From the NCBI RefSeq assembly GCF_000717335.1, contig NZ_JNYZ01000010.1, positions 248,001-312,000 of the forward strand: a stretch of 64,000 nt of DNA, written 5' to 3'. This DNA comes from Amycolatopsis jejuensis. Lineage in GTDB: Bacteria; Actinomycetota; Actinomycetes; Mycobacteriales; Pseudonocardiaceae. Every line of letters begins with the position of its first letter. The first letter of the stretch is position 1. Below are positions 34,265-44,200 of the stretch, one piece after another. The notes beneath the pieces are model-generated. The model had not been told where the DNA came from and ran no database searches. It saw nothing but the letters and a program-made list of their open reading frames with translations. Both the position numbers and the translations under genes were made by a program.

Positions 34265-35167
34265 TTACGGGGTGTAGATCTCCTTGACCGAGGTGATCTG
34301 GTCGTCGCGGTCGACCTTGATCTCGGCGAGCGGCGGGTGGTCGCCCTTGAGCGCCTTCACCAGGTCGTCCTGGTCGCACCACTTCGTGCCGCGGCCGTTG
34401 CTGTCGACGGTGGGGGTGCCGCCCGAGCACAGGTCGAGCGCGCTGTAGGTCTCGCTGTGCGCGTCGAGCGGCAGCCGATAGGTCTTGGTGTCACCGGGGA
34501 CCTCGACCCAGTGGCCGTTGTTGGCGCCGCCCGGCTGGAACTGCATCAGTTTGAACGTCGCCATGTACTCCTTCGCGTCCCACCCGGTGAACGCGACGGT
34601 CTGCGTGGTGTTCGGGAACTTCCGCTGCGGTGCAGGCTTCTTCTCGGGCACCGTGCCGGAGTCGGCGCCCGGCGCGGTCCGCATCCGCATGCCGGTCTTG
34701 TCACTGCACTGCACGATCCCGCGGGAACCCTGGGGCTCCGGGGCTTCCTCGCAGTCCCAGACGAACTTGAGGCCCGGACCGGAAATGTTGCGGACCCGGC
34801 GCACGTCGCCCTCGCCCTGCGGCGCCTTCTTGAAGTACTCGTCGAAGACGGTCCACGCTTCGACGCAGCCGGGGTTTCCGGCCGCGGTCTCCATGGTGAT
34901 CACGTCCACGAGCGGTCCGCCGGGACGGCCGGTCTGGTACTCGGCCTGGCCCTTGCTGCAGTTGACGTCCCCCGCCCGGTCACCGCCCGACGCTCCCCCA
35001 GCGCCCCCCTGGTTCGCCTTCGGGGCCGACTTGACGGCAGCCGCGTCCTTCACCGGAGAACCCTGTCCGGCGACATTGTTTCCGCTACACGCGGAAAGCA
35101 ATGCGATCGCGGCAACGGCGCCGCCGACAATGACCAGCTTCATCGACTTCTTCGCGGTGAATCCCAT
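34265..35167 (-). CDS. lipoprotein of unknown function (paralogue A)
   Basis: A 300-residue protein with a lipoprotein signal: MGFTAKKSMKLVIVGGAVAAIALLSACSG, cleavage before Cys in LSAC. A Gly/Ala/Asn linker is followed by a domain with several paired cysteines. The C-terminal 120 residues (KFPNTTQTVAFTGWDAKEYMATFKLMQF ... YRLPLDAHSETYSALDLC ... DDLVKALKGDHPPLAEIKVDRDDQITSVKEIYTP) align with the neighbouring smaller lipoprotein. The function is unknown. Confidence 0.8.
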   Translation of the reverse strand: MGFTAKKSMKLVIVGGAVAAIALLSACSGNNVAGQGSPVKDAAAVKSAPKANQGGAGGASGGDRAGDVNCSKGQAEYQTGRPGGPLVDVITMETAAGNPGCVEAWTVFDEYFKKAPQGEGDVRRVRNISGPGLKFVWDCEEAPEPQGSRGIVQCSDKTGMRMRTAPGADSGTVPEKKPAPQRKFPNTTQTVAFTGWDAKEYMATFKLMQFQPGGANNGHWVEVPGDTKTYRLPLDAHSETYSALDLCSGGTPTVDSNGRGTKWCDQDDLVKALKGDHPPLAEIKVDRDDQITSVKEIYTP

Positions 35168-35337
35168 TTCGGCTCCCCTTATTCCCCGTCTTTGGTGAAT
35201 CTCTGTGACTGAAGACGTGACAGCCGGAATGGCGTTGCCCGGAAATTGCGTCCGGATCCGGTATTGCCCTCGCATCCGGCCCGGCCTGCCCACGAGGGCA
35301 CGGGTTGCGACGGCCTCGCAACCCCCGGCACAGCACA

Positions 35338-35373
35338 ACGCCGGTGCCCAGGGTTTCCCCTGGACACCGGCGT
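35338..35373 (-). terminator. hairpin after the smaller lipoprotein gene
   Basis: ACGCCGGTGCCCAGGG and CCCTGGACACCGGCGT form a 16-bp stem with one mismatch and a 4-nt loop, 11 nt after the stop at 35384. There is no T-run. Confidence 0.65.
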
Positions 35374-35383
35374 CGTGTCCGGC

Positions 35384-35914
35384 TCAGAAGTAAAGCGCCG
35401 TGACCCGGGTGATGCGGTCGGCCCCATCGACGTTGAGCTCGGCGCTGGTGGTGTCACCCCGGTTCAGCGCGGCGATCAGGTCCTTCGCCCCGCAGCGCAT
35501 CGGGCTGTGGTTCGAGTCGTCCAAGCTGGGCGAACCTTCCGGGCACAGTCCGACGTAGCTGATCACCGTGGCGTTCTTGTCCAGCGGCAGCCGGTGCACC
35601 TTCTGGTCGGTCACCGATTCGGCGTACCCGCCGGTCGGCAGCTTGTCCATCACCCGGAACTGGACCATACCGAGCTTGGCGTCGTAGCCGATCATCGAGA
35701 CCACCGGCGTGGTGTTCGGGAACCGGAGCTTCGGCTGCCCGGCCCGGAGGCCACCGCCGCCCGCTCCGCCCTGACCCACCTGCGCCGATTCCTGCGCTTT
35801 CGGCGCCGCATTTCCGTCGACGCTGTTCGCACTGCAAGCCGAAAGAAGCGCAATCGCGGCAACCGCCCCACCGATAATTGCCAGCTTCATCGGCTTCATC
35901 GCTGCGAACCCCAT
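35384..35914 (-). CDS. lipoprotein of unknown function (paralogue B)
   Basis: A 176-residue protein with signal MKPMKLAIIGGAVAAIALLSACSAN and a Gly-rich linker. It has the same C-terminal domain as its neighbour: RFPNTTPVVSMIGYDAKLGMVQFRVM, HRLPLDKNATVISYVGLC, and AKDLIAALNRGDTTSAELNVDGADRITRVTALYF. It lacks the middle cysteine-rich region of paralogue A. The two probably arose by tandem duplication. A secreted, lipid-anchored envelope protein is inferred; the function is unknown. Confidence 0.8.
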   Translation of the reverse strand: MGFAAMKPMKLAIIGGAVAAIALLSACSANSVDGNAAPKAQESAQVGQGGAGGGGLRAGQPKLRFPNTTPVVSMIGYDAKLGMVQFRVMDKLPTGGYAESVTDQKVHRLPLDKNATVISYVGLCPEGSPSLDDSNHSPMRCGAKDLIAALNRGDTTSAELNVDGADRITRVTALYF

Positions 35915-35980
35915 TTCGAAACCCCTCTCGTTTGTTCCCCGCTCGAAAGGACGCGAAACGCGGGCCGACGTTGCTTACGG

Positions 35981-36034
35981 CCGAAGTCTTGCCCTCGGCG
36001 ACCCGGTGGTGCGGTCGCGAGGGCAGGACTTCGG
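35981..36034 (-). terminator. long hairpin at the end of the CIS operon
   Basis: Arms 35981-36003 and 36013-36034 pair over 22 positions with one mismatch and one bulged base (CCGAAGTCTTGCCCTCG... against ...CGAGGGCAGGACTTCGG). It begins 24 nt after the stop of the DUF1906 gene, the last gene of the CIS cluster. Confidence 0.7.
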
Positions 36035-36057
36035 ATGGCCGGTCAACCGCGCGGCGA

Positions 36058-36981
36058 TCAGCCGACGTACGCGGTGAACGAATGCCGCGCCCGGTACCAG
36101 ATCGAGATGCCGACCGCGCCCGCCGCGGCGGCGTTGCGCAGGTCGAGCGGTCCGGGGCGGTCGGAGAGGAAGGTGAAGTTCAGCAGCTGGGCGCCGGGGA
36201 CGAAGTCGCCCTCGGTGCCTTCCTTGCTCGGTCGCACGAAGTCCATCTGCTTGACCTCGACCGTGTCGCCGTAGCCGGCGAACAGGTACAGGTACGGCGG
36301 GCGGCCGGCGAGCGGGATGTAGAAGTGGTCGCCGTCCGGGGCAGCGGGAATCAGCATCAGGGTCTCCTCGTCGGTGCTGCCGGCGACGGGCGCGGCGCCG
36401 CCGGTGGGTAAGGGGAGGTACTCCTCGTTGATGTCACAGGGAATTCCGGCGACGCTGACCGTGCCGTCGTTGCGTTGCCACAGGTTGGTCCAGGTGCGCT
36501 CGGCGGCGGTGGGTTGCGAGCCGCAGCGCCAGTACCAGGAGACGATGCCGGCGTCGTGCACCGCGCGGAGCGTCTCGGAGAAGCCGTAGAACCCGGCGCG
36601 GTTGCGGCCGACGACGCTGGTGAACCCGCGGGCGAACTGCACGACGTCGTCGAGCTGATGCGGAGCCGCGTGCTGGTCGGCGGCACAGGCCATGAGGACC
36701 GAGTCGGGAATGCCCATCCCGCGCGCGTCCGCGAGACCGGCCTGCCCGAACGCGACGCCGCGGGCGAAGTCGTCGTCGCCGGGACTGCCCCACGCGTCGT
36801 CGGTCCCCTGCTCGATCACCAGCGCGACGGTGACCCCGCCGTCGACGAGCTCCCGGTACTCGCCCCCAGTCAGCCGCTTGGGCCCGCGCCCGAGCCCGGC
36901 GTAACGGATCGCGCCGCCGAACCCGGCCGACCGCAGCGCGGAGGAACCCGGCCGTCCGGCGGAGTAGTCAGCCCAGCGCAT
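36058..36981 (-). CDS. CIS-associated DUF1906 glycoside-hydrolase-like protein
   Basis: A 307-residue protein. The N-terminal 210 residues have the Rv2525c-like/DUF1906 TIM-barrel pattern: MRWADYSAGRPGSSALRSAGFGGAIRYAG, LTGGEYRELVDGGVTVALVIEQG, IPDSVLMACAADQHA, and VVGRNRAGFYGFSETLRAVHDAGIVSWYWRCGSQ. Members act on, or are proposed to act on, glycans including cell wall. The C-terminal 90 residues (DGDHFYIPLAGRPPYLYLFAGYGDTVEVKQMDFVRPS) look like a beta-rich add-on. It is the last gene of the CIS operon and overlaps the preceding gene by 14 bp, so it may be a cargo, lysis or wall-remodelling component. Confidence 0.8.
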   Translation of the reverse strand: MRWADYSAGRPGSSALRSAGFGGAIRYAGLGRGPKRLTGGEYRELVDGGVTVALVIEQGTDDAWGSPGDDDFARGVAFGQAGLADARGMGIPDSVLMACAADQHAAPHQLDDVVQFARGFTSVVGRNRAGFYGFSETLRAVHDAGIVSWYWRCGSQPTAAERTWTNLWQRNDGTVSVAGIPCDINEEYLPLPTGGAAPVAGSTDEETLMLIPAAPDGDHFYIPLAGRPPYLYLFAGYGDTVEVKQMDFVRPSKEGTEGDFVPGAQLLNFTFLSDRPGPLDLRNAAAAGAVGISIWYRARHSFTAYVG

Positions 36982-39130
36982 GCTCGACCCCCGCGGCGTA
37001 GCTGGGTGGCCGGTTCGAGCCGAGGAGAAGCCGGGTGAGCCAGGGCGGCAGTCCGGCTTCGACGCGGCGGAGCAGCGCATAGAGGACGGCCAGCGCCACG
37101 GGCACGATGACCAGGCTGCCGAGACCGGACACCGCCCCGGTCACCGCGGTGGGCAACCCGAGGGAGACGAGCCAGGCGACGAGCGCGGACCACAGTCCGG
37201 GGACGACGGTGCGAAGCCAGGAGGTGAGCTGGTCGCCCAGGCGGGTTTTGGGTGCGGTCGGTTGCTCGGGGGTGGTGGGTTGCTCGGGGGTGGGGGTGGT
37301 TGGTGGCTGGGGGACGGGTTCTTGGGCGGTGGTGTCGGCGACGGGCGGGCGCGGGATTGGGCTCGAAGCGGGCTCGGCGGGGGATGGGCGCGGGGTTGGG
37401 CTCGGAGCGGGCTCGGCGGGGGATGGCAGCGGTGCAGTGACGGGAGCTCCTTGCGGAGGGGCGTCGACGACCATCGAGTGGGCCGAAGCTCCGGCGGGCT
37501 GCGCTGAAGTAGCAACGGAACCGGAGGCGTCGTGCGGATTCCCCGTCGAGGGTGCCGGTGTTTCGATCGAACCGGTGCCTGGCGGTAGTGAGACCACCGA
37601 ATCCGCCGTGGGTGCCGGTGCGACGGCGGAAACAGTGCCTGGTACCGGGTCCGCCACGCCGCCCGGGTTCTCCGGCGGCGCGGGGGCGGCGGGGTTGGTG
37701 AGGTTGGCAGGGTTGGTGAGGTTGGCGGGGTTGACGGGGGCAGCAGGGTCGGCAGGGGTCGGCGCGCTTTCCCCGGTCCCCCGCGGGGTGGACAACTCGG
37801 GCAGCGGTTCGAATGTTGCCGGTGGGTGGGTCACGGTGCCGTCCGCGGCGACGATGCCCAGGATTGCGTAGTGGTACTCGACCCCGTGTGGCTTGACCAG
37901 CGACGGGCCGTTCTCGCCGCGGGGCCATTCGACGTCGCCCGTTGTCGTGCGCGCCGGGATTTGCCAGTAGTCGCCGCGGCGGTAGGTGCCGGACGTGCGG
38001 GCAGCGGTCGCGGTCGTCCTCGGTGGGGCCTCGAAGCGGACCTGGACGCCGTCCTCCAGGTCGATCCACGTGTCCTCCACCAGTGGGACCGCACCGTCGG
38101 CGCTGGTGGCGCGATGGTCCCACCGGCGCAGGAAGGGGTGGGCGCCGGAGTGGCAGTGGTCGGCGTCGGCGTCGGCGTCCAGGGTGATCAGGCGGTCGGC
38201 CGGGTCGATTGCCACGACCTTCCGCAGCGCCGGGACCGCGCCCGGGACGTCGTCGGCGACGCGGGCGGACCAGGCGTCGTCGAGAAGCTCGACGTAGTCG
38301 CCGACGTCCAGGTCCAGTTTGCTGTCCCGGCCCAGCGTCGCGACGGTCACTGTCGCGCCGGAAGCCGACACGACCGGGAACACCACCGAAGCGTTCTCCC
38401 GCGACCATTTGAACGTCGCGCCGGGTGCCGATTCGGTCGACGCCCGGCCGCCGGTGTGGATCTCGACGCGATAGAGCTGGTTTTCCGGGCCGCGGAAACT
38501 CGCTTCCGGGGAGAGGTGACAGACCGCCACGTCGTCCGGACGTTTTGCCTGCGCGGCGAGCAAGCCGGGTGATGGGTTCAGTGAATCGCGGAACACGGCG
38601 AAATCGTCGGCGCTCTGCCCGGTGCACCACGCCACCTGCCAGACGACTTTCGCGCGCGCCGCGGTGTCCGGGCCGGGATCGCCGAGCGCGACCTCGCGGA
38701 TCGCCGGGTCCTGCAGTGCGGTGACCAGCCGTTCCCACACCCGCAGGTACACCACGAACGGCCCGGTTGCCGGAAGCGAGTCCTTCTCCGGGTCGAGGTA
38801 TCCGTCGGGCTGGTTCCAGTACGTCGCCGGGGGGAACTGATCGTTTTCCACCAGAATACCGTCGACGTACAACCGGCCGCGGGAGATTCTCAGGTCGAGC
38901 AGTTTCGCCGTCCGGCTGTCTTTCACCGGCTGAATGCGGAATCCGCTCGCCCCGGCCGGTGCGGCGGCGGCGCCGAGCAGGTCGGCCACCGTGGTTCGCA
39001 GGTGGTGCAACAGAATTGCGGCCTGCTCGTTCGCATCGGCGTCGAGCTGCACCCGGCCCTGCTGCGACAGCACGGCCGAGAAATGCTTCAGCGGATCGAA
39101 AGTACGACGCGAGAAGTCGGCTTGCATCAC
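36968..39130 (-). CDS. CIS DUF6519 protein with C-terminal membrane segments (CisA-like candidate)
   Basis: A 720-residue protein. Residues 1-450 match the DUF6519 tail-associated fold (ADFSRRTFDPLKHFSAVLSQQGRVQLDADANEQAAILLHHL, LYVDGILVEND, TFKWSRENASVVFPV, RRGDYWQIPARTTTGDVEWP). Residues about 450-630 are a Pro/Thr/Ala-rich linker. The C-terminus has two hydrophobic segments (about 641-660 VPGLWSALVAWLVSLGLP and 661-688 ending VIVPVALAVLYALL), then a short basic tail. A tail-like domain joined to membrane helices recalls CisA, which docks cytoplasmic Streptomyces CIS to the membrane. It lies 6 bp after the gpI-like gene. Confidence 0.8.
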   Translation of the reverse strand: MMQADFSRRTFDPLKHFSAVLSQQGRVQLDADANEQAAILLHHLRTTVADLLGAAAAPAGASGFRIQPVKDSRTAKLLDLRISRGRLYVDGILVENDQFPPATYWNQPDGYLDPEKDSLPATGPFVVYLRVWERLVTALQDPAIREVALGDPGPDTAARAKVVWQVAWCTGQSADDFAVFRDSLNPSPGLLAAQAKRPDDVAVCHLSPEASFRGPENQLYRVEIHTGGRASTESAPGATFKWSRENASVVFPVVSASGATVTVATLGRDSKLDLDVGDYVELLDDAWSARVADDVPGAVPALRKVVAIDPADRLITLDADADADHCHSGAHPFLRRWDHRATSADGAVPLVEDTWIDLEDGVQVRFEAPPRTTATAARTSGTYRRGDYWQIPARTTTGDVEWPRGENGPSLVKPHGVEYHYAILGIVAADGTVTHPPATFEPLPELSTPRGTGESAPTPADPAAPVNPANLTNPANLTNPAAPAPPENPGGVADPVPGTVSAVAPAPTADSVVSLPPGTGSIETPAPSTGNPHDASGSVATSAQPAGASAHSMVVDAPPQGAPVTAPLPSPAEPAPSPTPRPSPAEPASSPIPRPPVADTTAQEPVPQPPTTPTPEQPTTPEQPTAPKTRLGDQLTSWLRTVVPGLWSALVAWLVSLGLPTAVTGAVSGLGSLVIVPVALAVLYALLRRVEAGLPPWLTRLLLGSNRPPSYAAGVEHALG

Positions 39131-39136
39131 GGTCTC

Positions 39137-41245
39137 CTAAGTGGCGAAAAGAATGCCGGCGTCGGTACCGGCCGGGGTGTACTCGGCGAGCCGCAGCCGG
39201 AGACTGTCCTCGCGTTGCGGGTGGAACAGATCGTGGAACGCGCCCATTTCCGACCCGTCCTCGGCGCCTCGGCTGATTTCGCCGGGACAATGCCGGTCGA
39301 GCTGCGCGTACCCCGGGGTGCCGTAGCGAACCGACGTGAACCGCGGGACGACGCGCAGCGGATCCCCGGAATGTTCCGGTTCACAATGGAATCGCGGTGG
39401 GGTACGCGACTCCTCCGGCAGCCAGGTGAAGCGAACACACCCCCGCTGCCGCCGGACGATCCGCATTGGACTGTCCACAATGGAGTTCTCGACCAGTCCG
39501 ACTCCGTGGGTGAAAACGGAACCGAACACCGTGCACCGGCGCGCGGTCAGTACCGCATGCGCACAGCCGTCGTCCGGGGCACACAGTGCAGCGAGACCGT
39601 CACCACCAGCGTCGAGAATGCTGTCGCTCAAGCGGATCTGGTTCGGTTCCCGGTGTACCTCGTCGGCGGTCACGAGAATCGTGCCGAGAATGCTGCGCTC
39701 CACCTCGAGACACGCCTCCGTGTCGACCAGCTCCAGGCTCGCCTCCTCGGGACGGCAATGCTCGCCGAGCGACCAGCCGGGGACCAAAGTGGACTGTCGC
39801 AGCACGACTTCCCCGACCGCGCCGCTGACCTGTACGCTTCGGCCGGAGATCAGCAAGCCGTCGAAGACCACCCGGGGCAATGGGTCCTCTGCCGAACCCT
39901 GACCGGTTCCATTTATTCGCAACGAATCCGGCCGATTGCTGTGCCAGTCGAGCAATCGCAGCACCGGACGTGCCCCGCTTGCCGCGCGAAGGGTCAGCCG
40001 GTCGCCGCGGTCCACCGGCAGCTCGATTTGTTCCTGGTAAACCCCGCTGTCGGTGAACTCGATGGTCGCTTCCCGCGCGGTCGGATCAGCCGCTTTGTCC
40101 CGACGCCACTCCTCGATCGCGTCCATGACCGATCCGTGGAATCCGGGTCCGACCCGGTACACCTTTCCCGAAACAGCCCGGCGTGGATATTCCCCGGCAC
40201 CGATGTCGGCGGAGAACCCGTAATGATACGTAACCCACACGCCGGACTCCGGTGCGTGCCGCGCGGGAAATGCAATCCGGCCCAGTACCGGGTCGATTGC
40301 CACTTTCCCGCGCGTCGGACGATAACGCCAACCCGACAGATCCGCGGGTACGATATCGGCCAGCGGCACCGGCTTTCCGTCCGCGAGGTAGACGCACAGG
40401 CTCTTCCCGGGTCCATAGTAGACAGCAGGGCGTTCGAATAACGCTTGCCGCCGAATGAAAGCGGGTACGTTCGTCTCGTCCGCGATGTGGTTCGGCGACG
40501 GTTCCCGCACCGGCCGGACCATCAGCGGAGTGTCGTTACCCAGAATGCTGAACGTGTAATGCGTGCGCGCCCGATCCTCGCAATACGCCGGTGCGTGAGT
40601 GATCGAATACGGCTTCAACCGCCATCCATACAAGCCGATCTCCGGAATGCCGTACCGCCCCGTTCCGCGAGACGACGTGATCCGCCGGACGTCGATCGAA
40701 TGCGCCAGTTCGTCGAACGGGCCGTCGAGCCGGTCGAGAGCATCGACGCCGTGGAGATCGACCGACCGGCCCCGCGTCAATCGCCGCCGATCCGCTCGCC
40801 GGTCGCGGCCGTGTAGCCGGATGGCCTGCGAGACCGCGAGTAGCTGCCGGAATTCGACCGCGCGGGCGGGCCAATCCGCGACGTCGGCCGCAAGGTCTTC
40901 CAGCAACGCCAACGTACCTTTGCGCCGCCGATTACCCACCGTGTGCGCGACATCCCGCCGCGGTGCGAGGACGGACAGCAGTCGCCGCGCCTCGGGCGAA
41001 CCCGTCGCGAGCGCCTCGTCCGCGCCCGGGAGGAGCCGGTATCCGACCAAGTCACCAATGTAGGGCGCAACCCAGTCCTGGCAGGTCTCGATGAACCAGT
41101 CGCGGTACTGCGCGTCAAGATCCGCGCCGATCAGGTCGGCCTGCTCGGTGATCACGGCCAGCAACGCCTTCAGCTGGCCTGCGTTTTCCTCGTCGCGCCG
41201 CCGGTACACCGACGGAAGCAGGTCGTAGAGCCGGTCGCTGTTCAT
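39137..41245 (-). CDS. CIS gpI-like tail protein with beta-helix domain
   Basis: A 702-residue protein. The N-terminus (DRLYDLLPSVYRRRDEENAGQLKALLAVITEQADLIGADLDAQYRDWFIETCQDWVAPYIGDLVGYR) is the phage tail protein I / Afp12-like pattern that links baseplate wedge to fibre. From about residue 400 the sequence turns into repeated short strands (VFDGLLISGRSVQVSGAVGEVVLRQSTLV, LELVDTEACLEVERSILGTILV, NQIRLSDSILDAGGDG) typical of a right-handed parallel beta-helix. It overlaps the upstream gene by 4 nt. Confidence 0.85.
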   Translation of the reverse strand: MNSDRLYDLLPSVYRRRDEENAGQLKALLAVITEQADLIGADLDAQYRDWFIETCQDWVAPYIGDLVGYRLLPGADEALATGSPEARRLLSVLAPRRDVAHTVGNRRRKGTLALLEDLAADVADWPARAVEFRQLLAVSQAIRLHGRDRRADRRRLTRGRSVDLHGVDALDRLDGPFDELAHSIDVRRITSSRGTGRYGIPEIGLYGWRLKPYSITHAPAYCEDRARTHYTFSILGNDTPLMVRPVREPSPNHIADETNVPAFIRRQALFERPAVYYGPGKSLCVYLADGKPVPLADIVPADLSGWRYRPTRGKVAIDPVLGRIAFPARHAPESGVWVTYHYGFSADIGAGEYPRRAVSGKVYRVGPGFHGSVMDAIEEWRRDKAADPTAREATIEFTDSGVYQEQIELPVDRGDRLTLRAASGARPVLRLLDWHSNRPDSLRINGTGQGSAEDPLPRVVFDGLLISGRSVQVSGAVGEVVLRQSTLVPGWSLGEHCRPEEASLELVDTEACLEVERSILGTILVTADEVHREPNQIRLSDSILDAGGDGLAALCAPDDGCAHAVLTARRCTVFGSVFTHGVGLVENSIVDSPMRIVRRQRGCVRFTWLPEESRTPPRFHCEPEHSGDPLRVVPRFTSVRYGTPGYAQLDRHCPGEISRGAEDGSEMGAFHDLFHPQREDSLRLRLAEYTPAGTDAGILFAT

Positions 41246-44200
41246 GGAATCCTCACCAGGGTCAGGGCCTCCGGCACGTCGGGAGGGAGCACGGCGAGCC
41301 GGGCGGGGCGAATACCACGCGACACCGCCAATTTCTGGTGCAGCTTCAACGTTGTGGACGACAGCCGCGGGTTCAGCCGGACCAATTCGTCGACCGTAAG
41401 GCCGTGCCGCAACGCGATTGTGGTCAACGTATCGGTGCCGAAATCGTCTACATACCCGACTTCATCGAAAGCTTCCTCGAACCGTGCCCCTGACGCCTCC
41501 ACGCACGCCCGCGCGCCGGACAGCCGGTCCACCATGGTCGCCAGCTCGATCGGCGTGACATCGCCACGGATGCCGTCGAACACGTCGATATCGGCATAAT
41601 CGACGCCCGGTACCTTCTGGATGGCCGCGAACGCCTCGCTGAGGAACGCGGGTTCGCCGAGTTCCCTATGAGTAAAGGAAAACTCGTCAAGCAAAGCCGC
41701 TCGCACCGCCGGTTCCACCAAATCCCACGAATAGTCCGGCAGCACCTTGATCCCGGCTCGCAGCACGAGAAGCACCCGCTCCCGCACCGCTACCCGCACC
41801 TCGATCCCACGATCGCCGAAGCCGGCCAGTGCCTCCTCGAGTGCAATGACCAAACCGGACGACATGTCGATCCGCGCGTCCCCGATCGCTGCGACGGTCA
41901 CGTGCACCACTCGCCGGCCACCGTCCGAAAGCTTGACCGCCTTGGCTTTCCCGATTCCCGCACGCGCTCGGGTGAAGTCCTCGTAGTCGCGAATGGACAC
42001 CAGCCGGTCGAGCGCCAGCATCCGCAGCGGAATCGTGGCGCGCGCGTCAGCCGGGCCGTCACCATCCGCTCCGCCGCCGGATGCCAGCGGGTTGGTCACC
42101 GCACGCACGCCGGGCGGCCGTCCGGACGCCTGGTTGATCTGCCCGGCCGCCACATTCCCATCATGGCCAGCGCCGACCCGGTACCTCGCCGTCACGTTCT
42201 CCACTCCGGCTGGAATGCGAGCACCGTGTACCCCGTCGCCAAAGCGAAGCGTGCGGGTCCCGTCTTGGCCAGTGTCCATTTCGTACTCGTGACTCGTCGG
42301 CCCCGACCAGACCAGCCCGTCGGTCTCGTGCCAGCGGACCCCCGACACGCGCGCGGCGAGAGTACTTTCGGCACCGGAAGCGTTGGCAGAGGGCAGGAAC
42401 GTGAGGGGATTGTCCACAGTGCTCTGTCGCAACGGAAAGGTCTGGCTGGGCACACCCGGGTCGCCACTGCCCAAGACCTCGGTGCGCGTTTCCCCCTGGT
42501 TGGCCTCCACGACATTGCCGTGGACGGTCACGGTATCCCGCCGATATCGGTACGACAAGCTGGTGGTCAGAGAAAGGAACGTCCGCACCCGATCACCGGC
42601 ACGGTCCGGATTGACCCGCTGGCGGATGCCCGCCACCATCGTCAGTTCCGCGGCCTGGACCCCGCTGGTGTGCGGCACGTCGGTACGCTCACCGGACACC
42701 ACCAGCCATCGACCGGGCCGGAGACCGTCGTAGAGCCGGGCGAGCTCGATTTCGTCGCCGTGAACGTCCTCGGTGATCGGATCGCCGATTGCGGCCAGCA
42801 TTTCGCCCCGCGCCCACACCACGGTGCCTGCCACCGGAACCGGCGACACGACGTCGTTCAACGTGATCACCGTGACCTGCTTGGTCCCCGCCGGTTTGCC
42901 GTCCGGCAGCTTCACGTCGACCGCCTCCTGCCGCACGGACAACACACGCGCGGCCGACTGTTCCCCCGTCGCTGCCTCCAGCACCACCCAGCTGTCGCGG
43001 GCAATGCCGTCGTACACCGCGTCCAGCCAGACCGCGGTCGTGTCCGCGGCATCCGCGATCGCACCTACCGGGCGTGCCTCGGCAACCGCACGAACCCGCA
43101 GCACCTGCACATCGGAAAGCTTGGGTGGTGGTGAGATCTGCTCGTTCGCCCATGCCTTGTGCAAGCTGGGCGCCAGCCGCTGGTCTGCCGCGACGAGCAG
43201 CTTCGGGTGCACGTCGGAACTCGGGTGGAAAAGCTCGTCTACTGTGGACTGCAAGTCGACCGCACGACGTGGTGGCCGCGATGGTTCGCGACGCAACCAC
43301 GGCAGTACCGGCGTGAGCCCGATCAACGCGGCAGCCCGGTCACATCCGGTCTGGGGGCCGTCGGAAAATGCGAACGCGGGCGGTGTGCAGTACAGGCCCT
43401 TCGCAAGGTTGTTCAGATACCGGACTTCCGGATCGTTTTCCCGCCTTGCGGCAACACACAGTTTACGCAACACCGCAGTCGCGTCCTCGACGGGTTTCAG
43501 CGAGTACTTGAACCAATCCCGGATCGGGCAGCTCGCGTGCGCGCGGGCGAGCGCCGCTTGTTCCGCCAGCTCGGTGCCCAGGTCGTAAATCGTGCGGAGA
43601 AGGACGTACGTCACGGTGCGCACGGAACCGAGACCATCCAAATAGGACTTGGCCGCGGTGAGCGAGTCGATCGTGTCGTCGATCCACGGCGACGGTCCGG
43701 GGTGGTGACCGAGGGCGAGAGTGATCGTCCACGACAGGTCGATGATCGCCCGGTTGAGCTCGTCCGGAAATCCGCCCGGCGTGGTGAGCGTGACGGAAGT
43801 TCTCCCGGCCGGGAAGTCCGTCGTTGCGTCGGCGACCACCCGGACCACCGGCGAGAAAGTGCCGAACAGCAACAACAATCGGTCTCCGGCCTTGAGTCCG
43901 GCGGTGGTTCCCTCGATACCGAGCCGACCGACGATCCGGGCGGTATCGCTCGTGATGTCCACCGGCTCGGCGGTGGCGACCCGAAGGGCGTTCCACTCCT
44001 CGCGGGCCTGAATTTCGGAAACCGTCTCGAAGGTTTGCGGCAGTTGGTTCTGCCCGGGCACACTCTTCGCGCCGGTGCCCGCGGGAATCACCGTCTTGGC
44101 GCCGGGGTCCAATGTGTACGCCAGGTAGGTCGTCGCCGATAGCGCCGGCCGCGGCGTGTAGCCGACCAGTTTACCCAGATGCGTGAGCGACTCGGGTTCG

